From the NCBI RefSeq assembly GCF_012113595.1, contig NZ_CP050831.1, positions 1,612,001 to 1,676,000 of the forward strand: 64,000 bases of DNA. Direction: 5' to 3'. Positions 8,392-16,388 of the stretch are shown in pieces; position 1 is the first letter of the stretch, and every line of letters begins with the position of its first letter. Position numbers and translations under genes: made by a program. The notes below the pieces were generated by a model. It worked only from the letters and a program-made list of their open reading frames with translations, was not told the origin of the DNA and did not search any database. Source of the DNA: Bacteroides faecium. GTDB taxonomy: Bacteria > Bacteroidota > Bacteroidia > Bacteroidales > Bacteroidaceae.

Positions 8392-8796
8392 ATGAGTATA
8401 CAAGAAGACAGCAAAATAGAGTATATGTCCAGGATTAATCAGGTGGTGGACTATATTGAGAAGAATCTTGACCAACCTTTAAAATTAAATGATATTGCGT
8501 CAATTGCAAATTTTTCACCTTATCACTTTCACCGGATATTCACATCTTTGGTAGGAGAAACTCCCTTTGATTACATCCAGCGTTTAAGAATGGAAAAAGC
8601 AGTATGGAAATTGCAAAATGAGCCAAAGATGTCAATTGTCGCAATTGCGGACTATTGTGGTTTTGGTAGTGCAGCATTGTTCAATAAGGCTTTTAAGAAA
8701 TATTTTGGAATTTGTATAACACAATTCAGGAAAAGCGATAGGGCATTTACTATTCCCGAAGGAAAGCCACTGAGAAAAATAGGAAAAGTAGAATAG
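8392..8796 (+). CDS. AraC-type DNA-binding protein lacking an effector domain
   Basis: This 134-residue protein is essentially one AraC/XylS DNA-binding domain. Helix-turn-helix one is LNDIASIANFSPYHFHRIF (about 36-54). The second is IVAIADYCGFGSAALFNKAFKKYFG (about 83-107). Relatives with the same N-terminal start (Y..RI..V.DYIE.NLD.PL) usually continue into a GyrI-like ligand-binding domain of about 150 residues. Here the frame stops soon after the DNA-binding domain. It may be a naturally truncated regulator or the remnant of a longer one. It is the last cargo gene before IS copy 2. Confidence 0.82.
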   Translation: MSIQEDSKIEYMSRINQVVDYIEKNLDQPLKLNDIASIANFSPYHFHRIFTSLVGETPFDYIQRLRMEKAVWKLQNEPKMSIVAIADYCGFGSAALFNKAFKKYFGICITQFRKSDRAFTIPEGKPLRKIGKVE

Positions 8797-8947
8797 TCAT
8801 ATATAAATGCATCCCCTTAAAAATGTTGCGTTTACTGTCCTTATCCCTTATCTGTAATAGTGTAATGCTTCCAAATTTGCAGGAAGAGATATCAGGATAA
8901 TAATCACTGTGAATATAATGATATTCTTTACAAAGCGAACTGAATTA

Positions 8948-8978
8948 ATTAATAGCCGAATACTGACTGGCTATTAAT
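8948..8978. repeat. 10-bp inverted repeat abutting IS copy 2
   Basis: ATTAATAGCC and GGCTATTAAT flank an 11-nt loop, and the right arm touches the IS end at 8978. It may terminate cargo transcription or mark the border of the original cargo. Confidence 0.5.
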
Positions 8979-9834
8979 GCGAATCAGCAGTTGATAGTCA
9001 TCTACTTTTTCGCTTGTTAAAATGTTATTATTCAGTTGATTATCTCATTAATTAATTTCCCAGTCTTCTTAAAAATCAGTATATTAGAAGAATAAAACCA
9101 CTCATTGTTCTAATTATGATTCCCAAGGAGAAAGAATTAAAACTTATAAAAATATATATGTATATCTGCGATGTTTACGAGTCTTCACTCAAGTTCTACT
9201 GCCAGAGGTTCAGTAATCATTCAAACCTCAAGATTGTGACAGTATGAAATCATTAGTTGACTCAATGCCTATCATTACTTGCGCGGGAAAGAACCAATTA
9301 GGAAAGGTCGCCACTGAGATTACTTCCAAAGGATATTGTTCGACAAAGAACATGTATTACTTCGGACTAAAACTCCATGCAGTGGCTTTCCGTAGAGAAG
9401 GAACTATACCTTTTCCTGAAATGCTCATACTTTCAGCTGCTGATGAAAATGACTCAACTGTATTCAAAAGAGAATGTGTGGGAAATCTGAACAATAGAGA
9501 AATATATGCCGATAAAATATATTCGGATATACCATTCTATAAAGAGACGAAAGAATGCAAAAAACTCGAGCTATTTACTCCTGTAAAAGCTATCAAAGGA
9601 GAATCACCTGAAATAACAAAAAGGGAGAAAGCGGCAAGAGACTTGTTTTCAACGGCAGTCTCAAAAGGCAGACAACCGATTGAATCATTATTCAACTGGT
9701 TGAATGAAAAAACAAATATTCAAGGAGCGATGAAAGTCAGATCTACATCTGGGCTTCTGGTACATACGATGGGAAAAATTGCCGTCGCATTGATTACTCT
9801 AATTTTTAATTAAGGAATCAAATACTGATTCGCA
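8978..9834 (+). mobile_element. Insertion sequence copy 2 (857 bp, 214-bp internal deletion)
   Basis: Same element as copy 1, in opposite orientation and nearly identical in sequence. Alignment with copy 1 shows loss of the equivalent of 4629-4842. The length difference (1071 minus 857) is exactly 214 bp. Inner end TGCGAATCAGCAGTTGAT and outer end CTGATTCGCA are intact. Confidence 0.78.
9116..9813 (+). pseudogene. Deleted IS transposase (copy 2)
   Basis: The ATG at 9116 opens the same MIPKEKELKL frame as copy 1. After codon 34 (QRFSN) a 214-bp deletion shifts the frame and a stop follows at about 9244. A 189-residue frame from the ATG at 9244 retains the probable DDE core (MKSLVDSMPIITC through LITLIFN), but the N-terminal helices and DNA-binding part are gone. 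The remaining core differs from copy 1 by very few residues (for example AVALI instead of AIALI). The element is probably not self-mobile. Confidence 0.8.
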
Positions 9835-9841
9835 TTAATCA
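9835..9841. repeat. 7-bp target-site duplication, right copy
   Basis: TTAATCA, identical to 4005-4011, directly outside the outer end of IS copy 2. Confidence 0.75.
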
Positions 9842-9859
9842 CTAATTTATATTTATACA

Positions 9860-10669
9860 ATGAGACATATGTATCAGTTTCAACTAATGCTTTTGGGCAT
9901 AGTATTGATGTTTTCTTCCTGTGGTGGACAATCGGAAAAGCGAGTTATTGAAGATGAAAGGCTTGCCAGCTATATGCTTGCCGGAATATATACCTTAACT
10001 GGCTACGAAGGAGAGGTAGAAGGGGTAACGGGGCTATTCGAAAGTAATTTGCCGGATACACTTGCATCCGATTTCCTTTCTCAAATGCAAGAGGGATATA
10101 CCGATTTGCTCATTTTCCCCTTTAAAGAAGGAACTCCCAAATCTAGTATCCTGCGTGAACTTAAAAACTCTTGGGGAATAAACAATAAAGAAGAGCTATT
10201 GGCTACTCTGGAAGAATTGAAGAACGGCTTACATCAGGCTAGATTTGAAAAATGCCTTCAGGCTGTCAAGGAAAACGGTGGTGACAATGCTGATATCAAT
10301 GCGATTGATTGTGCAAAATATGGCATAGACAAAGAAGATGTAGCATTCGTTATCAAGAACTTCGACAAGATTTCTGCTACCGGTATCAAAGCGTGGGATT
10401 ACGCACGTTATGCCAATAACGTCAACATGGCGCAGGGAGCCGGACTACTGACTGATGTTGAATGTGACGAGCTGATGAAAAGCCTGTTGGCTACTGCACG
10501 TGCCAGCTACAGTGACTGGAAGACTTACTTCTCCGATTTTGATATGGGTCGCCGCTTCTGGGGCGGTGACGAAAGTAATGCGGAAATGTTCAGCCGTAAC
10601 GCTGCGTTGTTAGGTTCGGATAATGCTTATCTCATCTATAAATACATTCCGCTCCAGGTGACAGAATAG
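9860..10669 (+). CDS. DUF1266-like lipoprotein
   Basis: This 269-residue protein has a lipoprotein signal (LGIVLMFSSC, cysteine near residue 21). The C-terminal third matches the DUF1266 pattern: a KAWDYARYANNVNMAQGAG stretch, a helical ECDELMKSLLATA segment, then YSDWKTYFSDFDMGRRFWGG. In that family the W-D-x-x-R and GR-x-W residues are the recognisable core; no activity is established. It lies directly right of the composite transposon, and the insertion took its upstream region to within 19 bp of its start. It may therefore have lost or exchanged its native promoter. Confidence 0.75.
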   Translation: MRHMYQFQLMLLGIVLMFSSCGGQSEKRVIEDERLASYMLAGIYTLTGYEGEVEGVTGLFESNLPDTLASDFLSQMQEGYTDLLIFPFKEGTPKSSILRELKNSWGINNKEELLATLEELKNGLHQARFEKCLQAVKENGGDNADINAIDCAKYGIDKEDVAFVIKNFDKISATGIKAWDYARYANNVNMAQGAGLLTDVECDELMKSLLATARASYSDWKTYFSDFDMGRRFWGGDESNAEMFSRNAALLGSDNAYLIYKYIPLQVTE

Positions 10670-10704
10670 TTTATTGTATGTGTATCGGCTAACTTTAAAA
10701 GAAG

Positions 10705-10739
10705 AGGCACTGTTCCATTTTGAGTGGACAGTGCCTTTT
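10705..10739 (+). terminator. Rho-independent-like terminator
   Basis: AGGCACTGT pairs with ACAGTGCCT, extended by CCA/TGG with one bulge, and TTTG follows. It lies 36 bp after the DUF1266-like gene. Confidence 0.7.
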
Positions 10740-10984
10740 GTTATAAAGCCGGTTGTTCGTATAGAATCTTCCATTGGTCTTCAATAACTTTCAGATTTAC
10801 TATTGCTTTATTATACCTACTCTTGCTTTTCGCTGATTAATTTTGTATCTTTACAGATTCTTGCCTTTTCAGATGCAGATGGTCACCTTACCCAGTGACA
10901 AATGTCATCTTGTAAGGTGACATTTATCCGCTTATAAGGTGACCATTGTCACCTTGCAACGGGACAACTACCCGAGTGCATAAA
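10740..10984. other. Gene-free stretch with GTCACC-word hairpin block
   Basis: No coding frame is supported between the terminator and the ISAs1-type element. From 10881 the words GGTCACC and AAGGTGAC recur in both orientations. One pair, 10900-10911 with 10914-10925, forms a 12-bp stem with one G:T pair. Another, 10936-10943 with 10948-10955, forms a perfect 8-bp stem around CATT. Without the inserted element this block would lead directly into the HU-like gene at 12368, so it may be part of that gene's leader. Confidence 0.6.
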
Positions 10985-12287
10985 CAGGGCAGACGCATTA
11001 TATTTATTACTGTATTATTATTTGTTGTTTCTCTGTTATCTTATTGTATATTAGTATATTATTTCTTGTTTATGTCGGTTATTTTTCTTATATTTATAAG
11101 ATATTTTAAAACATAAACTAACATGAAAATTGGCATAATTGACCTTTGTAAACAAATAGAAGATCCTAGGATGAACCGCAAAAAAGTACATAAAATGGAA
11201 ACCATTATCTATATATCCATTGCTGCTGTAATCTGTGGCGCCCAATCCTGGAATGAGATTGAGGAATTTGGCAATGCGAAAATTGCTTTTTTCAAAAGTC
11301 GCATACCTGACCTGGAGTTCATCCCCAGTCATGATACTTTTAATAGATTCTTCAGTATAATAAAGCCCGAGTATTTTGAGTTGATCTTTCGCAATTGGGT
11401 AAAACAAGTCTGTCAAGAGGTGAAAGGCGTTGTAGCTATAGATGGCAAGCTCATGCGTGGTCCAAGCCAATGTGATGGAGAGCATACTACGGGAAAAGAA
11501 GGATTCAAATTATGGATGGTTTCGGCCTGGTCTGCCGCTAATGGAATTTCTTTAGGTCAGGTAAAAGTAGATGATAAAAGCAATGAGATTACAGCTGTTC
11601 CATTGTTGATTAACTCTTTGGAACTAAGTGGTTGTATTGTTACAATTGACGCGATGGGATGCCAGAAAGATATAACCCAGACCATTATTGAGCGTGATGC
11701 AAATTATATTATAGCTATAAAGGAGAATAAGAAAAAAAATTATCAACTAGCTAAACAAATCATTGACGATTATTGGGATAGAGATGAAATAATCAATAGA
11801 GTCACCAGGCATGTGTCGGAAAATACCGGACATGGAAGAGTTGAGAAAAGAACCTGTACTGTAGTTAGTTATGGTTCTATAATGGAGAAAATGTTTAAGA
11901 AGAAACTTGTGGGGTTGAAGTCTATTGTAGGGATAAAGTCGGAGAGAACAATAGTATCAACAGGAGAATATACTCAAGAGGTCAGATACTATGTAACTTC
12001 ACTTGATAATACCAAACCGGAGGAGATTGCATCTGCCATTAGGCAGCATTGGTCTATTGAGAATAATCTTCATTGGCAACTGGATGTTACCTTTCGAGAA
12101 GACTACAGTAAAAAGGTAAAAAATGCAGCAAGAAACTTTTCGACCGCAACAAAGATGGCACTTACCATACTAAAGAATGATAAAACAACCAAAGGGAGTA
12201 TGAATCTGAAAAGACTAAAAGCGGGATGGGATGAAAACTATTTGTCACAACTTTTACAGGAAAATAATTTTTAATGCGTCTGCCCTG
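10985..12287 (+). mobile_element. ISAs1-family insertion sequence (1303 bp), apparently intact
   Basis: The perfect 16-bp terminal inverted repeats are CAGGGCAGACGCATTA at 10985-11000 and its complement at 12272-12287. They are flanked by a perfect 10-bp direct repeat, AGTGCATAAA, at 10975-10984 and 12288-12297. The single transposase gene fills the element. Intact ends, an intact gene and a perfect target duplication suggest a recent insertion. Confidence 0.93.
11123..12274 (+). CDS. ISAs1-family transposase
   Basis: The 383-residue transposase is complete. An N-terminal DDE-associated domain is seen (KKVHKMETIIYISIAAVICG, WNEIEEFG). The catalytic core follows, with VVAIDGKLMRG for the first aspartate, CIVTIDAMGCQKDI for the second, and RQHWSIENNLHWQLDVTFRED for the glutamate region. 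Its stop codon overlaps the start of the right terminal repeat, as is common in this family. No lesion is visible, so the element should be able to move. Confidence 0.94.
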   Translation: MKIGIIDLCKQIEDPRMNRKKVHKMETIIYISIAAVICGAQSWNEIEEFGNAKIAFFKSRIPDLEFIPSHDTFNRFFSIIKPEYFELIFRNWVKQVCQEVKGVVAIDGKLMRGPSQCDGEHTTGKEGFKLWMVSAWSAANGISLGQVKVDDKSNEITAVPLLINSLELSGCIVTIDAMGCQKDITQTIIERDANYIIAIKENKKKNYQLAKQIIDDYWDRDEIINRVTRHVSENTGHGRVEKRTCTVVSYGSIMEKMFKKKLVGLKSIVGIKSERTIVSTGEYTQEVRYYVTSLDNTKPEEIASAIRQHWSIENNLHWQLDVTFREDYSKKVKNAARNFSTATKMALTILKNDKTTKGSMNLKRLKAGWDENYLSQLLQENNF

Positions 12288-12318
12288 AGTGCATAAACTA
12301 TTATAGTTTACTGCACTC
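12287..12318. repeat. Near-perfect palindrome at the ISAs1 target site
   Basis: GAGTGCA and TAAACTA pair with TAGTTTA and TGCACTC around TTA, with one extra C. The element's 10-bp target lies in the left arm. The palindrome is kept intact on this side because the element happens to end in G. Confidence 0.7.
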
Positions 12319-12367
12319 AAAATTCTTATTCGCTGCACTGAAAACTCTTAAATAGAACTATAAGATT

Positions 12368-12976
12368 ATGGCTTATTACAATTTAAAAAAGAAACCTGCC
12401 TTGACTACCGAGGAAGGGGAAACAGAAACGATGTATGCCGACATCGTCTACAACGGAACGATTTCGGCCGAACGATTGATTCATATGGTTGCCAAGAGAA
12501 CCGGATTTAAAGAAGGAGTGATAGACGGCATCCTCACGGAATTGAAAGATGACGTGTTGCAGTACTTGGGCGAAGGATACCGTGTCGAACTGGGAGAGTT
12601 CGGCTTCTTTTCCGCCAAGGTGAAAGCTTCCCGTCTGGTGACAAACAAAAATGATCTTCGTTCCAACTCGGTTACTTTCAATGGAGTGAACTTCCGTGCT
12701 TCCAAGAGCTTCCGGGAAGGTCTTCGCGGGGATTTGGAACGTAAGAAGTCCGTTGATTTCAGAGCCTCACTTGAATGGGACAAGGAAATCTTAAAGAAGA
12801 TTGTCCTGCAACATATCAGGCAACACGGCTTCATTACACGGTCTACTTATACACAATTGACGGGGCGGTTGAAGAATACTGCACTTGCCGACCTCAAATC
12901 TTTTGCGGACGAAGGTGTCATCAAAAGGGTAGGGCACGGCAATCAGATGCATTTTATTATACCGCCTGCTGAATAG
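12368..12976 (+). CDS. HU-like DNA-binding protein (HU-HIG type)
   Basis: This 202-residue protein starts MAYYNLKKKP and has an HU/IHF-like fold over residues about 1-125: RLIHMVAKRTGFKEGVIDGIL, then the beta region GYRVELGEFGFFSAKV and VTFNGVNFRASKSF. The C-terminal 75 residues (ILKKIVLQHIRQHGFITRSTYTQLTG...) look like a small winged-helix segment. Bacteroides genomes hold many such HU-HIG proteins, often near surface-polysaccharide or mobile regions; their targets are largely unknown. Its leader was hit by the ISAs1-type element 80 bp upstream, so expression may now depend on sequence within or beyond that element. Confidence 0.85.
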   Translation: MAYYNLKKKPALTTEEGETETMYADIVYNGTISAERLIHMVAKRTGFKEGVIDGILTELKDDVLQYLGEGYRVELGEFGFFSAKVKASRLVTNKNDLRSNSVTFNGVNFRASKSFREGLRGDLERKKSVDFRASLEWDKEILKKIVLQHIRQHGFITRSTYTQLTGRLKNTALADLKSFADEGVIKRVGHGNQMHFIIPPAE

Positions 12977-13007
12977 GAATATCCAGTAAATATTCAGTCT
13001 TGATATT

Positions 13008-13053
13008 CAATGAAGAGTAACTTTCCTTTTCTGCTGAAATTTGCTCTTCATTG
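13008..13053. terminator. Bidirectional terminator candidate between convergent genes
   Basis: CAATGAAGAG (13008-13017) and CTCTTCATTG (13044-13053) form a perfect 10-bp stem with a 26-nt loop between the HU-like gene and the GH30 gene, which converge here. Confidence 0.55.
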
Positions 13054-13062
13054 ATCCTTAAA

Positions 13063-14541
13063 TTACTTCATGCTAAATGTATTAAAAGAATGTCCTTGTA
13101 CAGTAACATCCAAATATTTATTTCTTATTTGTACAGTTAGCTGTCGTGGGGTATCGTTAAAGTTTCCGGCTACTATCAAGAACTTATTGTCCGGAGTAAG
13201 AAATACCATAACAGGTAGTTTGTCTTCACCTTTCTCTTTATATTGCAAAATCTTCGTACCGGAAACAACCCGGTTGCTGAAATGCCTTACAGCATAATAT
13301 TCCGGAGTATAAATAACGGAACTAGTATTAGAATCTACTCGAACTAATGCATTCTGTTTCCATCCCCAACCGCTGGTTCCTTCATCACATAAGATAGCAT
13401 TCCAAAAAGTGTATTCTTCACATCCACTGCCCAAATAATGATTAATCAAATTAAAAGTGTGTTCGGCTGCTTTCCAATCAAAAGTTCCCGAACCACATTC
13501 ACTTTCAGTCTGCATGTATTTATAGTTTGGATATTTTTTGCGGATCTTCGGCAGAATCTGTCCTCCCCACCATTGGAAACCAATGCCCTCCACCGCATCC
13601 TTCATACGGGGATCGGAGAGAATCTTGTCTACCAATTCGATACGGTTTGTATTCAGAGTGCCCAGATAGAGTTGCACTTCCGGTAACTGTTTTTTCAAAG
13701 TCGGAGCTAAATATTCTACATTGAAACGAATAATACCTTCAGGAGTCCATGCGCAAGCGGGGTAAATAGAATAAGCCCACGGTTCATTTTGGAACATCAC
13801 ACGGTTCACTGGAATCTTTTCTTTCTGATAAGCTGATACAAATTTACAGAAATAGTCAGCATAAGATTGTAAGTAGCGCGGATCTTGGATGAAATAGTCG
13901 TTTTCTGTCACCTGCTTTGGATAGAATTTTTTATCTACATTTTCAATCCTTTCATAAAGAGCTATTTCTGCTTGAGTAGGTAATTGATTCACCCCTGCTT
14001 TACTTTTCACTGAATAATAATGATTCACTTTCATCCACGATGGAGGTGACCAGGGAGAAATCCAAAATGTCATATTAGGATTCACCTTTAGCGCACGTTT
14101 CACGTAAGGTATAAGGGTTTGTTTATCACGGTCGATAGTAAAGTAATTTAGTTTAAAGTCACCCGGTACTTCATTACAGCTATACCAGTTGCGTGCATAG
14201 TCATTGGCATTCATCGGAATACGTCCCATAGAGAACTTTAGTTCGCCGTCGGGAGCAAAAAAATTGTTTAGCACTACCTTCTGGTCATCTATTGATAGCA
14301 TGTTTAGTGCATCCCAACCCAATTCATTGAAACAGGTTCCCCATTTTTTGAAAGTTTGGATACTTTCATTGGCATCCGCTTTTAAAACAGGTGCTTGATT
14401 ACTCTTTGTTTGAAGTTTTACTTCAGCTTCTTTCCAAACATTTCCTTCCGTGCTGCTGATCCATGTAAAGGATTGGGCATACATACCGGTCAGGCTTATT
14501 GTAAGCCCACCCAGCATTAATATTCTTTTTAGATTCATCAT
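13063..14541 (-). CDS. GH30-family glycoside hydrolase, secreted
   Basis: A 492-residue enzyme with a signal peptide (to about residue 22, GMYAQ). The clan GH-A TIM barrel shows the GH30 signatures GRIPMNANDYARNWYS near residue 106 and WISPWSPPSWMK near 160. The acid/base is E253 (FQNEPWAY) and the nucleophile lies in QTESECGSG (E346 most likely). A C-terminal beta domain follows (from about 400). The NDYARNWYS.D..PGDF pattern recalls the Bacteroides GH30 enzymes that act on beta-1,6-glucan, but the sulfatase and GH88 neighbours argue for another substrate. It is the last gene of PUL 1. Confidence 0.88.
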   Translation of the reverse strand: MMNLKRILMLGGLTISLTGMYAQSFTWISSTEGNVWKEAEVKLQTKSNQAPVLKADANESIQTFKKWGTCFNELGWDALNMLSIDDQKVVLNNFFAPDGELKFSMGRIPMNANDYARNWYSCNEVPGDFKLNYFTIDRDKQTLIPYVKRALKVNPNMTFWISPWSPPSWMKVNHYYSVKSKAGVNQLPTQAEIALYERIENVDKKFYPKQVTENDYFIQDPRYLQSYADYFCKFVSAYQKEKIPVNRVMFQNEPWAYSIYPACAWTPEGIIRFNVEYLAPTLKKQLPEVQLYLGTLNTNRIELVDKILSDPRMKDAVEGIGFQWWGGQILPKIRKKYPNYKYMQTESECGSGTFDWKAAEHTFNLINHYLGSGCEEYTFWNAILCDEGTSGWGWKQNALVRVDSNTSSVIYTPEYYAVRHFSNRVVSGTKILQYKEKGEDKLPVMVFLTPDNKFLIVAGNFNDTPRQLTVQIRNKYLDVTVQGHSFNTFSMK

Positions 14542-14642
14542 TGAAATAATTTAATTTACAATTGCACCGTTTTTTATATTTTTCTTCTCAAGTTTTCAAA
14601 TTGTTCCATGCCGGTGAATGGAAGTCACCTTTGTTTTGACAG

Positions 14643-16192
14643 TTAGTACTGTATTCTTTCGGGGAATTTCCGTTCTTCCGCCCAACTGTCTTCCGACACT
14701 TTTAGCCAATTACCTAGTTCTTTTTTCAATAGTCTCATTTGTCTGGCTGGAATCTCTTCCAACTTCAACGGATTCATTTGATAAGGATCTTTCTGATTGT
14801 CGAATAACAGATAATTTCCTTCTTTTGTCACTAGATACGAATAACGCTCGGTACGTACTCCTTTTTCTTTCTGCATATAATAGAATGAAGAAACCGGCTT
14901 TTTCACTTTTTTGAATTTTCCGGTGATGATACCTTGTGAATAGTCTTTCCCTTTCACGGTTTCAGGTAGCTTGTCACCCAAATTCATCATACCTAACATT
15001 GTCGGCATGATGTCCGTAGCCCCAAGCATTAGATCGTTAACCTGTGGCTTTAGTTTGTTTGGGTAGCGTACAAAAAATGGAATAGCAAAAGCCTCGTCGT
15101 AAATTACTCCTTTGGCCATGCGACCATGGCTACCCATCATCTCTCCGTGGTCGGCAGCAAATACCAGAATAGTGTTGTCTGCCAAACCTTCTTCATCCAT
15201 CGCCTTCAGTACTCGGCCTATTTCATCATCCACGCTTTTTATCAGGGAGAAATATACTTTAGATTCCAAAATTAGCTTGTTCAAGTCTTTGATTTGCGTG
15301 CCTTCTCCATACTTCACATTGGGGCGGAGCAGTAAATCTTCTTTTTTCATATCCTTATAATATTGATTGAACACTTCTTCTTCACAGTCCTTTATGCTGG
15401 AATAGGGGGTGTGCGGAGGATTCAGACTCCAAAACAGGCTAAAAGGCTTGGAGGCGTCACGTTGCCCGGATTTATTTTGCAGATATCCGATTACCACATC
15501 TGCTTCCACTGCCGAAGTGAATCGATGTGGGCGGTAAGCCTCACCGTCTTTCTTTCCATTCACCAGTTCCGGACGATTGGAGTAGGCTGCGGCATTGAAA
15601 TGATTGTCTTTTAGTTGCTGGAACCAGTATTTATTGCTTTTGCGTCCTCTGCCTTCAGGGATATATGTATCGTATGGAAATATACAGTGCCCTCCCGGTT
15701 TCTCGGTGGTGCCTACATAGTTCCCTTCCTTGTCGAATAACGGTTCTGTGCGGTTCCAGTGCGTTTTTCCCACATAAGCCGTTTCGTAGTCGGCTGAGGC
15801 CAGCACGTCAGTGAAACAGATTAGGTTTTCATGAATACCCTCCGGCCTTCCATTGTAGCAATTGGTAGGTACTCCGTTTGTTTCGGGGAACATGCCGGTC
15901 ATTAGCATAGCCCGGTGCGGGCTACTTAACGGGCAGGTGCTGCAAGCCCGGTTAAATATGACACTCTGTTTGGCTAATCGGTCAAGATTTGTGTATGTAC
16001 TGGGTCGCCTACTGTGTTCAATATATCCCGATATTCGGGATCACTCCACAGGCTTAGTGCATTCAGCCGATATTGATCGGGAAATATATATACTAAATTC
16101 GGGCGTTGTTCCTGTCCGAAGACTTGTATGGATGTTCCTGTTAAAAGTAGGACAGGAACGTTCCACATTATTTTTTTTAAAATTGTCTCCAT
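14643..16192 (-). pseudogene. S1-type sulfatase, frameshifted near 15990
   Basis: The N-terminal part (start 16192, METILKKIMW) has a signal peptide and the metal-site region RPNLVYIFPDQYRLN. The frame ends at a TAG after QILTD. The next frame continues with RLAKQSVIFNRACS, the serine-type sulfatase signature SSPHRAMLMTG, and the rest of the enzyme (ADHGEMMGSHGRMAKG, final RIQY). Restoring one C in CATACACAAATC gives HTPNLDRLAKQS, the usual family sequence, so the lesion is a one-base deletion. All other catalytic segments are kept. Either this sulfatase is a very recent pseudogene or it is a sequencing error. It would desulfate the PUL 1 glycan. Confidence 0.85.
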
Positions 16193-16279
16193 TTCTTATA
16201 TGCTATAGTTTTTTTGCAATAAAAATACATCCTATTTCTATACTATATTTAGCATGATTATTCATTCCCGTTTATACTA

Positions 16280-16327
16280 GTTACACAGTACCTACCACTC
16301 CCGGCAAGGAAAGTAGGTCTGTGTAAC
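16280..16327 (-). promoter_or_regulatory. Long hairpin between SusD and sulfatase genes
   Basis: GTTACACAG-T-ACCTAC (16280-16295) pairs with GTAGGTCTGTGTAAC (16313-16327), 15 pairs with one bulged base and a 17-nt loop. It lies in the 196-bp gap between the SusD gene and the sulfatase on the PUL 1 transcript. No T-run follows, so attenuation, processing or 3'-end protection of the SusC/D part is more likely than full termination. Confidence 0.55.
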
Positions 16328-16388
16328 ATACATCTGGTCATGAAATCTCAGAAAACGACCTTCTTAGCTTACTATAAAAAAGGTTCTA

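Larger units (their letters stand above)
4012..9834. mobile_element. Composite transposon, two inverted IS copies with six cargo genes
   Basis: Two copies of the same insertion sequence lie in opposite orientation at 4012-5082 and 8978-9834. They enclose about 3.9 kb with six genes: a small protein, an esterase, a PAS-LuxR regulator, an acyltransferase, a small membrane protein and an AraC-type protein. A 7-bp direct repeat flanks only the outermost ends; the inner ends show no matching repeat. That argues for transposition of the unit rather than two separate IS insertions. Both transposases are now disrupted by different lesions, so the unit looks stranded. It sits between an AIM24-family gene and a DUF1266-like gene without interrupting either. 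Confidence 0.72.

Noticed and set aside
9244..9813. An apparently intact 189-codon transposase gene
   Set aside because: Comparison with copy 1 shows it is the 3' remainder of a gene with a 214-bp internal deletion.
12775..12972. Second frame inside the HU-like gene
   Set aside because: Alternative frame of a conserved gene with no independent signals.
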